Notes: generated by a model not told the origin, from the letters alone. A DNA stretch of 64,000 bases from Primula veris (GCA_963682055.1 OY821744.1:25520967-25584966); one strand, 5' to 3'. Counted from the first letter of the stretch, positions 50,162 to 61,333 are shown. Program-made: numbers and translations.

Positions 50162-50217
50162 TTTGTGCACAGGTATTTTTCTGATGGATTCGTTTGATTT
50201 AGTAATGTATTGTCGAT
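50162..50217 (+). pseudogene. Duplicated fragment of the transposase first exon
   Basis: TTTGTGCACAGGTATTTTTC and the following ATGGATTCGTTTGATTTAG through TTGTCGAT repeat the acceptor-like site and first codons of the transposase (about 47295-47352), 2.87 kb downstream. It then diverges into a T-run. Too short to encode anything. Confidence 0.9.
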
Positions 50218-51103
50218 TTTTTTTGTAATAATATTCAGACTGTTTACAGTTTTGATTTACAGTTTTATATTAAAAATAGTCTGAGATTATGATTGTAATA
50301 CAGACTGTTTATATGTTTTCAGACTGTTTTTAATAATACAGTCTTATTTTTACGATTGTAATAAAGAAAACGAAGAAAACTAGTTACATCAATCATCATA
50401 TTATTCAGACTCTTTTTTATTAGTCAATAGACTTCTTTAAAACAGTCTGAATTATGAGTAATGAACAGTCTGAGATTCTTTCTGAAAACAGTATGATACT
50501 CTAATGAACATAAAAACAGTCTGAGTTTCTAATGATACATGTCATATGATGTTTTTTTAGTATATTGTCGTAAATGATTCAGACTGTTTATAATAATACA
50601 GTATAATTGATAGTAATAATACAGTCTGAGATTTAATAATATATTTTCAGGCTGTTTATATTTCATTGAAATATATTAACGGAAGAAATAAAGTGAAGCA
50701 AACTAGTTACATCAATCATATTATTCAGACTCTTTTTTTTAATCAATAGATATCTTTAAAACAGTCTGAATTGTGTGAGTACTGAAACAGTCTGAGATTC
50801 AGACTGTTTATAATAATACAGTATAAATGATAGTAATAATACAGTCTGAGATTTAATAATATTTTTCAGACTGTTTTTTGTAATACAGTATAAATACGTT
50901 TTTATATGTTTTTAATAATACATTTATGATTGATAGTAATAATACAGTCTTAAGATTCATTGAAAAATATATTGGCGAAAGAAAATGGAAAAGAAACGAA
51001 ATCATATTCGAACAAAATAATAGAACTCTTTTCTATTCAGACTGTTTACAAATAATGGAACTATTTTTACATTCAGACTGTTTACAACTAATTTTTACAT
51101 TAA

Positions 51104-54100
51104 TCAAACTGTTTTTGTTAATTCAGACTGAATGTATCGATTGACGATTCTCGTTATTATCTTGGCCTTGAACTCTAGTATCTTGTCGGAAGTCGTGATG
51201 ATTGTCTCCATGTTGTAGCACACATACAATGCACAGTCTGATCTGTAAAAAAATAAAACATGTAAAATTAATTTTGATTTAGATGAATAGTAAAAACAGT
51301 CTGAATATCAGTAGGCACATATTTTTCTTACGTGGCTCCTTGATAGGGACAGTCTGTTACAACGTCTAACGTGTACCCATCTTGTGAATCAAGTGAGAAG
51401 AAGGGCACATCAGCTATCATTTTCAATTTTTCTTGTACAAAGGCCATCTGTAACATAAAAAAAAATATATACATTTAAAAGATGAATAGGGTAGTTTTTG
51501 CAAATTCAGACTGTTGTATTTTAAAAAGAGTCTGAATTACCACTAGTTTGGCGTCATCAAGGTAAGGGTCTGGTAAGTTGATATTGCAAGGAGGTATGTT
51601 GCTATTATAAAAACCCCACTTCTTCGATTCGACGTTCAGAACCAATAGAGTCCAGTGGTCTGCCTCTACGTCAATGAGTCGGTTCCTATTCGAGTTAATA
51701 GGGAAGAACAATAACTTGTATCCGTTCTGAACATGCTTCCTCAGCTTATCGGTGATTTTCGCATCGAGCTCATCCTCGTATCTTTTTCTGTCTTTTAAAA
51801 AAAACTACAAACCAAACAACAACGAAAAGGTTTAAGATAAAATCTCAGACTCTTTTTGTAAAGAAACAAAGTGATGCATTGACAACATAAAAAGAGTTTG
51901 TGTTTTTACCCATAATACGGAGGTCAATATCTTGAATGTTTTTGTAGACTTTGCCTGGTACTCTTGCCTCAATATGTGGGTATACCCATTTATGATCTGC
52001 GATAAGGACAAGTTTTAGAAAGAGTCTGAGTACAAGAGCTTGTAAGCAAGCAATTAAATTGTATGATCCTTGTATACTTACATTACAGCATAGCAACTGG
52101 CCATTAATTAAGTTGTAGATGTCGTTGAGAGTGATGAAGTAATCCTTATTGGTTGAACCGAGTTTTGAGAACAAGGCGGCACTGTAAATTAAAATTTTAT
52201 AGTAAGCACAAAACAGTCTGAGATTGAAAAAAACAGTCTGACAACAAAACAGTCTGAGATAAAACAGTCTGAGATTGAAAAAACAGTATGAGATTGAAAA
52301 AAACAGTATGACAACAAAACAGTCTGAGTTAGAAAAAAACATTAAAAGTTGTATATAAAAGGGACACAATAGATCATTTTTTTTAAAGAGTCTGAGCTAT
52401 ATAAAAAAGAGTCAGAGCTATTAAAAAACAGTATGGGGCTTGTATAAAAAAACAGTCTGAACTAAATTTATCATTATGAACTAAACAGTCTGAACTAAAC
52501 TTTCTAACAAAAAACAGTCTAAACTAAACAGTGACAAAAACACAATTGATCATTTTTTAAAAAGAGTGAGCTATATAAAAAAGAACTAAAAACAGTCTGA
52601 ACAGTCTATAAAAACAGTCTGAACTAAATTTAAAAAGAGTCCAAGCTATATAAAAGTATCATAAATACAAAACAGTCTTCATTAAAACAATTCATACTGT
52701 TTTAAACAGTCTGAGGTAAATGTAAAGAGTGTGAGACCTAATTGTATCATAAACACAAAAATAAAAAGAGTCTGACTTACAATGGTCCATTTGCGTTGTG
52801 AATTTCTTGAATTTTGCTGAAGATGTTGTCAGGGAGCTTTGTTGTGATATCATTCTCGTTTTTATTTGTGATGATATCGTGTGCTCTCTCTGTTTTGTCC
52901 GGTACATGGTCTACTAGACTACTGAAGTCGATTTGTGGGAAATAGCCTTGGCCATCCTGGTCGTCCAGTTTAGGAGATTTCTTTTTTGATGCTCTCTTTT
53001 TTGCTGTTCGTCCACCCTTTGGTTTTTTATTTGGTTTTTCCAATAACGGAACAGAAGCGCCTACGTCTGCGACCATTTCAGACTTGTCATCTTGATCAGC
53101 TTGCTTACGTTTCCGTAGCTGGTTCTCATTTGCTTGGGTTTTTGTTGGAGAGTCTATTTTACTTGGTGTGTACTTCACTGGTGGTCTCCTATCTGTTCTT
53201 GCTCTGATTCGGAGAATATTGGATCCCGGACCATCATACTCATAACCGAGTCTTTCCAGAATTTCTTTGCGGATTAAATCTAGCTGTGGAGTCTGTATAT
53301 CCGCATTTAGGAGAGCATCAGTTATAACTTCATCGATTCGACACTTTTGTGAGTAGTCGTGTGCCGCATACACCTGTGCATCATTGTATAGCCCTTCTAT
53401 TAGCTCATGTTCCCCTGCAACAATAAGAGGAAAAACGGTCTGAATAATTCATTGAAATAATACAGTCTGATTTATGATAGTAATAATACAGTCTGAGGTT
53501 TCTATTTGATATATTTCATTGAAAGAAATTTACTAAGCAAAAGAAAGGGATTCAGACTGTTTTTAATAATACATTACGAATGATAGTAACAATACAGTCT
53601 GAGATTTTAATAATATATTTTCAGACTGTTTTTAGTAATACAATATGAATGCAAAATAGTTGCATTAATATTCAAATAATTTTTGTATTATTCAGACTCT
53701 TTTTACAGTTTTGTACTGTAATAATTCAAAAACAGTCTGAATAATTCATTGAAATAATACAGTCTGATTTATGATAGTAATAATACAGTCTGAGGTTTCT
53801 AGTTGATATATTTCATTGAAAGAAATTTACTAAGCAAAAGAATGGGATTCAGACTGTTTTTACTAATACATTACGAATGATAGTAACAATACAGTCTGAG
53901 ATTTTAATAAAAAAAATTTCAGACTGTTTTTAGTAATACAATATGAATGCAAAATAGGTGCATTAATATTCAAATAAATTTTGTATTATTCAGACTCTTT
54001 TTACAGTTTTTGTAAAAACAGTCTGAGATTCTATTGATATTTTTTAATTTTTAAACAGACTGAGATTTAATACAGTCTGATTTATGATAGTAATAGATTA

Positions 54101-57100
54101 CAATAGAGGTACTTTACCTTTACCTTGTAGGTCTTCCTCAAGCTGCTTTTTTTCATTCTTCAATTTTTCCATTCTTTGCTTCATCTCGGCTTCTTTGTTT
54201 CGCATTTTATTTTTTTCTACATCTGCCTCTTGCTGGAGATCAGAGACAATTCTTTGATATTTGGTGATCATCTCCTCCTTTTCTATAACACAAACAGTCT
54301 GACTTAGGGAAACCAAGCTAATGGAAAAAAAATTAGACAAGAGAGGAAGAGTTTGAATTGCATTTTATGGCGTTTACCTTTTATTTCCTTCTCGAGCATT
54401 TTTTTTCCTCAACCATTTGTTCAATTTTTTGTTTCCACTCAGGTACCCACTTGGACTTTAATTTTTCTTCTAAAGCCAAAGATTTCCCAAGGTCGTTGAT
54501 GCTTTTCTGCATTGTGGTTGTTAGGTCTTTATACTCTTTAATTTGCAAAATTGCCTCATCTAGGTTTTTCTGCAATTCAGCCACTTTGGTCTCTTCTTTT
54601 TCGGACTCTTCTTCTCTCCTCTCTTCGTGAATTGGACTTTCATTCACATGCATATCATCGGCACTGTAATTATAACAGCCACCGCCTCTAGAGGGACCTC
54701 CCTCGTCATATTCAGAGCTCTTAGATGTTCCCATTATTTCATTGAATTTTGGAGTTTTTGGTGTCCCGAATTGTTTCCTAAGGAAGATGGTAAATTTGTT
54801 GTCTGACTCACTTTCGCTCTCATAGTCTTCTTTTGAGTTTTCCGAGCCTTCATTTTCAGAGTTTTCCAAGCCTTCCTCTTCTGTTGAACTAGAGTAAACA
54901 TTCTGAGGATCTTCAACATCTTCGTCTATCTCTTTCTCCAACTCCTCATCTGTTAATCGCTTTGGTTTCGGAGGTAGCTTCTTTTTACCATCATAAATAA
55001 CGAGGTTATTTGATTGTTTTCTACATCCCTATGATGATAATTTAAAGAATGATAAGGTTTTTAGAAGCAATTGTATAGATAGAATAAAAACAGTCTACAA
55101 TTGTATAGAAATAGTGTTATACCTTTTCATTGCACAGGTCTACAATTGTGAACCTTGAGGAACACAACTTGAAGAATGAAAAGACGTCCCATTTGACACA
55201 TAAAGCCTTTGTGGACGCTTCTTTTGTCATGTCCGGTTTTGAAATATTGAACTTTTCAAGGATGACATACTGTACAGATGGAAATACAGTTTTTAAGAAT
55301 ACAGTCTGAGATTTAAATGATAGTAACAATACAGTCTGATTTTTAATAATATATTTTCAGACTGTTTCTAGTATTATTCAGACTCTTTTTACAGTTTTTG
55401 TAAAAACAGTCTGAGATAGATAGAGCAATAATATATTGTCTTAAATGATTCAGACTGTTTTTAAATGATTCAGACTGTTTTTTAGTATATTGTCTTAAAT
55501 GATAGTAACAATACAGTATGAGATTTAATAATATATTTTCAGACTGTTTTTAGTATTATTCAGACTGTTTTTACAGTTTTGTAAAAACAGTCTGCGATTC
55601 TTTTGTCATGTCCGGGTTTGAAATATTGAACTTTTCAAGGATGACATACTGTACAGATGGAAATACAGTATTTAAGAATACAGTCTGAGATTTAAATGAT
55701 AGTAACAATACAGTATGATTTTTAATAATCTATTTTCAGACTGTTTCTAGTATTATTCAGACTCTTTTTACAGTTTTTGTAAAAACAGTCTGAGATAGAT
55801 AGAGCAATAATATATTGTCTTAAATGATTCAGACTGTTTTTTAAATGATTCAGACTGTTTTTTAGTATATTGTCTTAAATGATAGTAACAATAAAGTATG
55901 AGATTTAATAATATATTATTCAGACTGTTTTTAGTATTATTCAGACTGTTTTTACAGTTTTGTAAAAACAGTCTGAGATTTTTTGATATTTTTTAAACAT
56001 ACTGAGATTTAATACAGTCTGATTTATGATAGTAATAATACAGTCTGATTTATAATGGAAATAAATAAAGAGTCTAATGTAATAATAAACAACTTAAGAA
56101 CATTCTGAACATATAAAAAGAGTACTAACTTATAAAAAAGAGTCTGAACTAATAAAAAAAGGCCTTGAGAAGTAATTTTATTGTACCGGTATCGTGAGTA
56201 GACACGTGGACAGTGATCTTGGGTCTTGGTTGTTGAGCGACTCCATAAGCTTCTCATGTATATGAGTTGCCCAATCATATTCCTTTATCTCTTTGATGTC
56301 ACCGGCAACTATTTTCAAATACCCCAATGCTATGGTCATGCCGCTCACCGTCAAGAAAAATGCATTTAGCATGTACAATGTTACCAGTCGGACGACGTCC
56401 TCTCTACCAACTTTTGTTGTTAATACCAATGCTTCGTTCAATGCCTTTACGATAGCTGTTTTGGTTAGGTTGGATTTGTTGAGTTTATTTGAAAAGCATC
56501 TTTCAACAAAGCTGTGGTAGGCTTCTTGGTTTTTAGCAAAGCTTGTGAGAGCTATTGGATTTTCAGCATTACCAGAAATTCCATAAATGTCACGCACACA
56601 GTCTCTCTCTATTGGAACTGTGAATCTACCTAGCTTAAGGGCCTGTGAGTTTCGGTCGTACCTCAAGGCCATCTGATACAATTCTTTATCACTTTTCCTA
56701 GCCTGGTTAGTGGTTAATTCTCCATTTCTTGAAGCATTGATCAATTCCCAGAACGGACAGTGTTGCTTAACTAATTCAAGTTGTGCCGGATTGAAATTTG
56801 TTTCGACAAAGAACTTGATTACAGTAACCAAGTTTGATTTGTACTATATGTTGCCTTTTTTGAGGTTTGTGGTGTCAGATGGTTGGTTTTTGGGGTTTGT
56901 CGAATGTTTGATGGCAATATGTTTCTAAAAACAATAACAAAAAATCTGTAAACAGTCTGTGTAAACTCATGCACATATTAAAATACAGAGAAAGTAAACA
57001 GTCTGAGTATTTTTCCAACATAATCTTATTAGAATATAAAGAGTCTGAGTACCAATTTTATTAGAATCGCTAAACATAAAAACAGTCTGAATACTATTTT

Positions 57101-57863
57101 TACCAATTTTATTACGAAAATAACTGAATATAAACAGTCTGAGTACCAATTTTATTAGAATCGCTAAACATAAAAACAGTCTGAATACTATTTTTACCAA
57201 TTTTATTACGAAAATAACTGAATATAAACAGTCTGAGTACCAATTTTATTAGAATCGCTAAACATAAAAACAGTCTGAATACTATTTTTACCAATTTTAT
57301 TACGAAAATAACTGAATATAAACAGTCTGAATACGAATTTTATTAGAATCACTAAACATAAACAGTCTGAATACTATTTTTACCAATTTTATTACGAAAA
57401 TAACTGAATATAAACAGTCTGAATACGAATTTTATTAGAATCACTAAACATAAACAGTCTGAATAATATTTTCAACAATTACATATAGATCACTAAACAG
57501 TCTGAATCACTAAACAGTCTGAATACTTTTTCCAGGCTGTTTTATGTTTTTATTCCCAAAACAACTGAATATAAACAGTCTGAATACTTTTTTCCAGGCT
57601 GTTTTATGTTTTTATTCCCAAAACAACTGAATATAAACAGTCTAAATAATATTTTCAACAAATATTATTAGAATCGCAATTTTTATTTAAAAATAGAGTA
57701 TGAACAATAGAGTATGAACCCTAATTTATATATAAAATGGGTAAATACAATTAATAACTCTAATTTATGTAAAATGTCACTGAACTTACCCTAATTAAAT
57801 TAATTTATATATTTTTCAGACTGTTTTAATAAAAACAACGATTAATAAACTTACCTTCACCAT
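51104..57863 (-). CDS. Ulp1-like (peptidase C48) gene carried by the MULE, probably frameshifted
   Basis: Eleven exons can be traced on the minus strand: 57863-57855 (MVK), 56924-56187, 55269-55123, 55028-54378, 54282-54124, 53414-52781, 52181-52082, 51996-51910, 51804-51541, 51447-51332, 51242-51104. The N-terminal part is the DUF1985-like domain that accompanies such proteases. Then come an acidic region, a coiled coil (exons 4-5), a basic linker, and the C48 domain. The C48 domain has His in ADHWTLLVL, GFYNSN where the catalytic Asp is expected, Gln in YQGATSDC and the catalytic Cys in SDCALYV. The family cleaves SUMO-type conjugates; the role in MULEs is not established. Exon 4 needs one more A in its A8 run (near 54400) to keep phase. 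A TAG at 56846-56844 is read through unless splicing starts at 56843. Confidence is high for the family, moderate for function. Confidence 0.78.
53436..54010. repeat. ~300-bp tandem duplication in Ulp1-gene intron 5
   Basis: TAATACAGTCTGATTTATGA, the following AAAGAAATTTACTAAGCAAAAG block and the rest of the unit occur twice, about 297 bp apart, each with several copies of the dispersed motif in both orientations. Confidence 0.85.
55222..55975. repeat. ~377-bp tandem duplication that copies part of Ulp1 exon 3
   Basis: TTTTGTCATGTCCGG..TTTGAAATATTGAAC and the downstream GATGACATACTGTACAGATGG appear at about 55224-55285 and again at about 55599-55660. The copied part includes the 5' portion of exon 3 and its acceptor; the rest of the unit is intron. 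Confidence 0.88.
57000..57470. repeat. About five tandem 94-bp units in the Ulp1-gene leader intron
   Basis: AATTTTATTAGAATCGCTAA is followed each time by AAACAGTCTGAATACTATTT and ATTACGAAAATAACTGAA. Units lie near 57054, 57148, 57242, 57336 and 57427. Each contains two copies of the dispersed motif in the same orientation. Confidence 0.92.
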
Positions 57864-58033
57864 GTTGTTTTCTGAAATCAACGAAGAGAGATTTTTCAGT
57901 TTGATAGCCGGATTTGTTGGCGGTTTAAAGAGAGAAAGTTTCAGTTTTTTCGGAGAGAGAGATGAGAGAGAGAGGAGAGAGAGAGAAAAAAAGTTTCTAT
58001 TTTTTTTAATTGTGTTATGATGACGTCAGCAAA

Positions 58034-58115
58034 TGGACCAATCCTTAATTAGTTTCAGTTTCATGGACCAATCCTTAAATACTTGTGTTTTCATGGACCA
58101 ATCCAAAATTTACCC
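58034..58115 (-). repeat. Right terminal inverted repeat of the MULE
   Basis: Three TGGACCAATCC motifs. On the minus strand they read in the same order and spacing as the left end. The start codon of the Ulp1 gene lies about 170 bp inside it, so this TIR probably holds that gene's promoter. Confidence 0.85.
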
Positions 58116-58553
58116 GGTAAAAATTTAATACATTATTCCAATTTTGCAAAATCTTATCACATTTATCTCGTTACATATTTTCATAGTACGGAGTATTATT
58201 TTCTTGAAGTAAAAGATAACAAAAAGATAGCATGTATATCCTTTTCCACTTTTTGTTTCCAAAAATTACAAGCACACTATTAGTTTATATATGGCAAAAT
58301 TTACCTTAGATTATGCTATCAAATTTTATTGGAATTAATTTTTTCCCCTTATTTATACGACATTTATTGTCCTTAAAACTTTGGCTATCAATATAATTGA
58401 AGAAAAGATAACAAGTGGCCCCATGCAAAAAATAAAATTTTCTTAATTAAGTGAATAAAATACATAAAAATGATAATGTTATGATATAAGAGTAACTAAT
58501 ATTTGTATTAAATAAAACTTGATTATAATTATCTATACTTATGTATTATTATT

Positions 58554-58856
58554 TCTCTTATAATAAGCCAACCCAAGATTTTTTGAGGCTGCCAAAATTT
58601 ACCACTTTTTTCCAAAAATACCCTTACACTTTTTTATTAATTACCACAATACCATATTCTCATAAAAAATAGATAAAAAGTAATAACTAATAACACTTTT
58701 TATCTCTATTTAATCTCTCAAAATTCTTTTTAGTCTTCTCATCTTATACTCTTTATCTTTTTTTATTCTCCAAATATTTGTATCATATCTACACTTATTT
58801 TCTAAATTTTATCGCATTACGCGTCTCACATGCAAAGTGTGGGGCACGATTACTAG
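58554..58856. mobile_element. Non-autonomous Helitron-like element
   Basis: Starts TCTCTTATAATAAGCCAACC and ends GGGGCACGATTACTAG before a T, with a short GC-rich palindrome-like region (GTCTCACATGCAAAGTGTGG) just upstream of the end. No coding capacity. A homologous second unit follows directly. Confidence 0.5.
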
Positions 58857-59152
58857 TATTATAATAAGCCAACACAAGTCAAATGAGCATGTCCAATTTA
58901 GCAAAAAAAATTTCAAAAATACCCCTACATCTTTATATTAATTACAATAATACCATATTTTCATAAAAATATAAAAAGTAAAAACAAATAAAATTATTTA
59001 TCACTTTTTAACAAACAAAAATTCTTTTAAATCTTAAACTATATTTTTTTTTGTATTATCCACATATTTAATTATATCATAACTATACATATTTTTTATA
59101 TTTTTATTGTATTACGCGCCGCACACACAACGTGTGGGGCACGATTACCAGT
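58857..59152. mobile_element. Second, tandem Helitron-like unit
   Basis: Begins TATTATAATAAGCCAACACA and ends CGTGTGGGGCACGATTACCAG. It parallels the preceding element along its whole length, but the last bases are CCAG rather than CTAG, so this end is degenerate. Confidence 0.5.
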
Positions 59153-59384
59153 ACAAATATATTTAATGATTAAACGATGCCACTTGTTAGCAAAACCGTT
59201 ATAATTGATCCAAACGAGTTTATTTAGTACTTAACTAATTACTATAATTACTATAATTGATCATTAATTTATTGTTTATTATCTTTGTTTCAAAAACTGT
59301 TTCCTAAGTAACACTTTTATAATATGGATTAATTTGATAAAAAGTTGTTTAAGAATATAAGTTATTCGTTAATGTGGAAGGATT

Positions 59385-60417
59385 TACAGTAAAACCTTTA
59401 TAAATTAATATTGTTCGGGACCATGAATTTTTATTAATTTAAAGAGATATCAATTAATCATTAAATTAATAAATTAATATTTTAAGGAGGTTTTTATCGA
59501 TTTAAAAAATATGTTGTTTGATGACATAAAAATCATTATATATTGCTAAATATACTTGTTAATAAATGCAAATACACTATTTCATTTACAAATTTTGCTA
59601 CATGTTTAACTGTGTACAAAACCAAGAATATACTTTATATCCATTAAATCAAGTAAATTTAAGGACGAATTATTGATAAGTACATGAAAACATACTTAAT
59701 TTTTAAAACTCACATGCTCAACTTTTATTTAATATTTACTACATATCAACGTAGCATCCGTGGGAATCAAAGTTAAAAACAAAAAATAAAAATAAGTAGC
59801 ATTATGTAACATATGTACCTAAGTTTTTTTTTAACAATGGGTTTGATAATTAAGTTTGAAATTATGTACAAAATGATTATTTTCTCTAAATTTAAATTTT
59901 AAAAAGATGCAAACAACTACAAAGTCACATTTCACGATTTCAGTAAACATACTAATGTTTGTCATTTTGAATAATTATTAATTTATAATTTTGTTTGGAC
60001 AAAATATTTATATAAGGACTTAAAAAAAAATTATTATCTTGTTTTAATAGTTTTTTTGTTGTTGTAATTCTTGTTTTAATTGTTTAATGCTATAATAGTA
60101 GTATAGAAGTTTGAGCCAATATTAGTTTTTGATGGACATTGTTTGGTTGCAGATTTTGAGCTCTGATTTTCATTTTTCTAGAGAAAGTTAAAAGTGCATT
60201 TCTAGGGTTTACTCCTCTGATACATTTCAGGATTTCACTAAACATACTGATGTTTGTCATTTTGAATTATTAATTTATAATTTTGTTGGGACCAAATATT
60301 TATATAAGAATTTTTAAAAAAATTCTTATCTTATTAATTTATCCAAATTCATGATTTTTTTTACATTTATAGAATTTATTAATTTATCGAGTATTAATTT
60401 ATAGAGGTTCTATCGTA
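59385..60417. mobile_element. MITE-like element with AAACCT/AGGTTT termini
   Basis: TACAGTAAAACCTTTATAAA at the left and its near-complement (…TTTATAGAGGTTCTATCGTA) at the right form an inverted repeat of about 25 bp. The interior is AT-rich, noncoding, and contains its own partial duplication (about 59933-60040 and 60228-60340, sharing AACATACT.ATGTTTGTCATT). No certain target duplication. Confidence 0.6.
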
Positions 60418-60502
60418 TTTCTATTTATAATGTTTTTAAATTTGAATTGTAAAAAAAAAATCTATTTTTTGAAATTTATGCATGAGTTTTATTAAGTAAG
60501 CA

Positions 60503-60582
60503 CATGGGCGGACCCAATGGGTGGGTGGGGTGGGGGTGGTCGTGTTTTCATTTTTTTTTTTATGTGTAATTAAATTTTTTCT

Positions 60583-60635
<53 letters not shown>

Positions 60636-60985
60636 ATGGTCCCCTAATTAGAAAAAAAAACTCTTGATATAGTGGTAAAATTTGATTTAAGGTAGTAAAA
60701 GATTATGAGTTCAAATCATGTTAGCTGCTTTTTTCTAAAATTTTATGTTTTTTATTTTAAAATTATCAAATTTCGTAAATGACCATTGTATTTTTTCAAA
60801 CAAAATTAATAAAAAAATTATTTTATTGCCCAATACCCTTTGTCTTTAGTTCATATTTATTTTATACTGGTTAAACATAGAAAAAATCCTTTGTTTTTAT
60901 ATTACATCCTATTTATTTTATCTTCTATTCGACATTTTTTTTTACACCACGGCCCCTCGAAAAAATTATTCTGGTTCTGCCCCTG
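60503..60985. mobile_element. Short non-autonomous hAT element
   Basis: Termini CATGGGCGGACCC ... GGTTCTGCCCCTG form an imperfect 13-bp inverted repeat flanked by the 8-bp duplication AGTAAGCA (60495-60502 and 60986-60993). It contains a long (TA)n tract (about 60585-60630). No transposase. Confidence 0.85.
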
Positions 60986-60993
60986 AGTAAGCA

Positions 60994-61310
60994 TGTAAAT
61001 CTTGTTAGTGAAAGGTTAAGTTCAAATCTTGTTATTTGTTTTTTTTCTAAAATTTTATGTTTTTTATTTTGAAATTACCAAATTTAGTAAATGACCATTG
61101 TATTTTTCCAAATAAAATTACTAAAAAAATTATTTTATTACCCAACACCCTTTGTCTTTACCTTCATATTTATTTTATGCTATGTTAAACATAGAAACAA
61201 TTTTTTATTTTTATATTAGACCCTATTTATTTTATATTCTATTCGATATTTTTTTTATATCACGGCCACTCTACAATAATGATTGTGGTTGCGCCCTGAG
61301 CAAGCATGTA
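60994..61310. repeat. Partial tandem copy of the hAT element's right part
   Basis: From TTCTAAAATTTTATG onward, this segment repeats 60700-60985 with a 312-bp offset and ends in GGTTGCGCCCTGAGCAAGCA, a worn version of the hAT terminus plus its duplication. Confidence 0.8.
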
Positions 61311-61317
61311 GATTGTT

Positions 61318-61333
61318 GGGGGGGGGGGGGGGG
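61318..61333. repeat. 16-base G homopolymer
   Basis: Uninterrupted run of G in an AT-rich setting. Its length is likely to be unreliable in sequence data. Confidence 0.9.

Larger units (their letters stand above)
46441..57834. repeat. Dispersed CAGACTGTTTT / AAAACAGTCTG motif array
   Basis: The core CAGACTGT and its complement ACAGTCTG recur throughout the noncoding part of the MULE: upstream region, both transposase introns, the interval between the genes, all long Ulp1-gene introns and its leader. Copies are usually flanked by T- or A-runs. In dense places (48470-48715, 52200-52700, 57000-57470) one exact or one-mismatch copy occurs every 20-50 bp. By eye there are well over 100. It stops abruptly at the element's ends and is not found in the transposase exons. 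One-base variants (CAGATTG, CAGTATG, GAGTCTG) surround the exact copies. Confidence 0.9.
46042..58115. mobile_element. 12-kb Mutator-like element (MULE) with transposase and Ulp1-like protease
   Basis: Inverted ends of about 110 bp. The left end (46042-46153) and right end (58034-58115) both carry repeated AAGGATTGGTCCA motifs spaced by GAAAAC and GAAACTAATT blocks in the same order, followed inward by CT-rich tracts. Inside are a MuDR-type transposase gene (+) and a Ulp1-like gene (-), tail to tail. This is the arrangement of the Ulp1-carrying MULEs known as KAONASHI in Arabidopsis and CUMULE in melon. The noncoding part is full of a short dispersed motif and internal tandem duplications. 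No clear 9-bp target duplication is seen (TAATAGTTT versus TAAAAATTT is at best 7 of 9). The transposase frame appears intact, so activity is possible. Confidence 0.9.

Noticed and set aside
52986..53207. 73-codon plus-strand frame and similar frames at 54358-54630 and 56293-56520
   Set aside because: Antisense shadows of the minus-strand Ulp1-gene exons.
46441..57834. Dispersed motif as a classical satellite, telomere-like repeat or auxin-response element
   Set aside because: Spacing is irregular and the sequence is neither TTTAGGG nor the TGTCTC/TGTCGG auxin element; similarity to the latter is limited to GTCTG.
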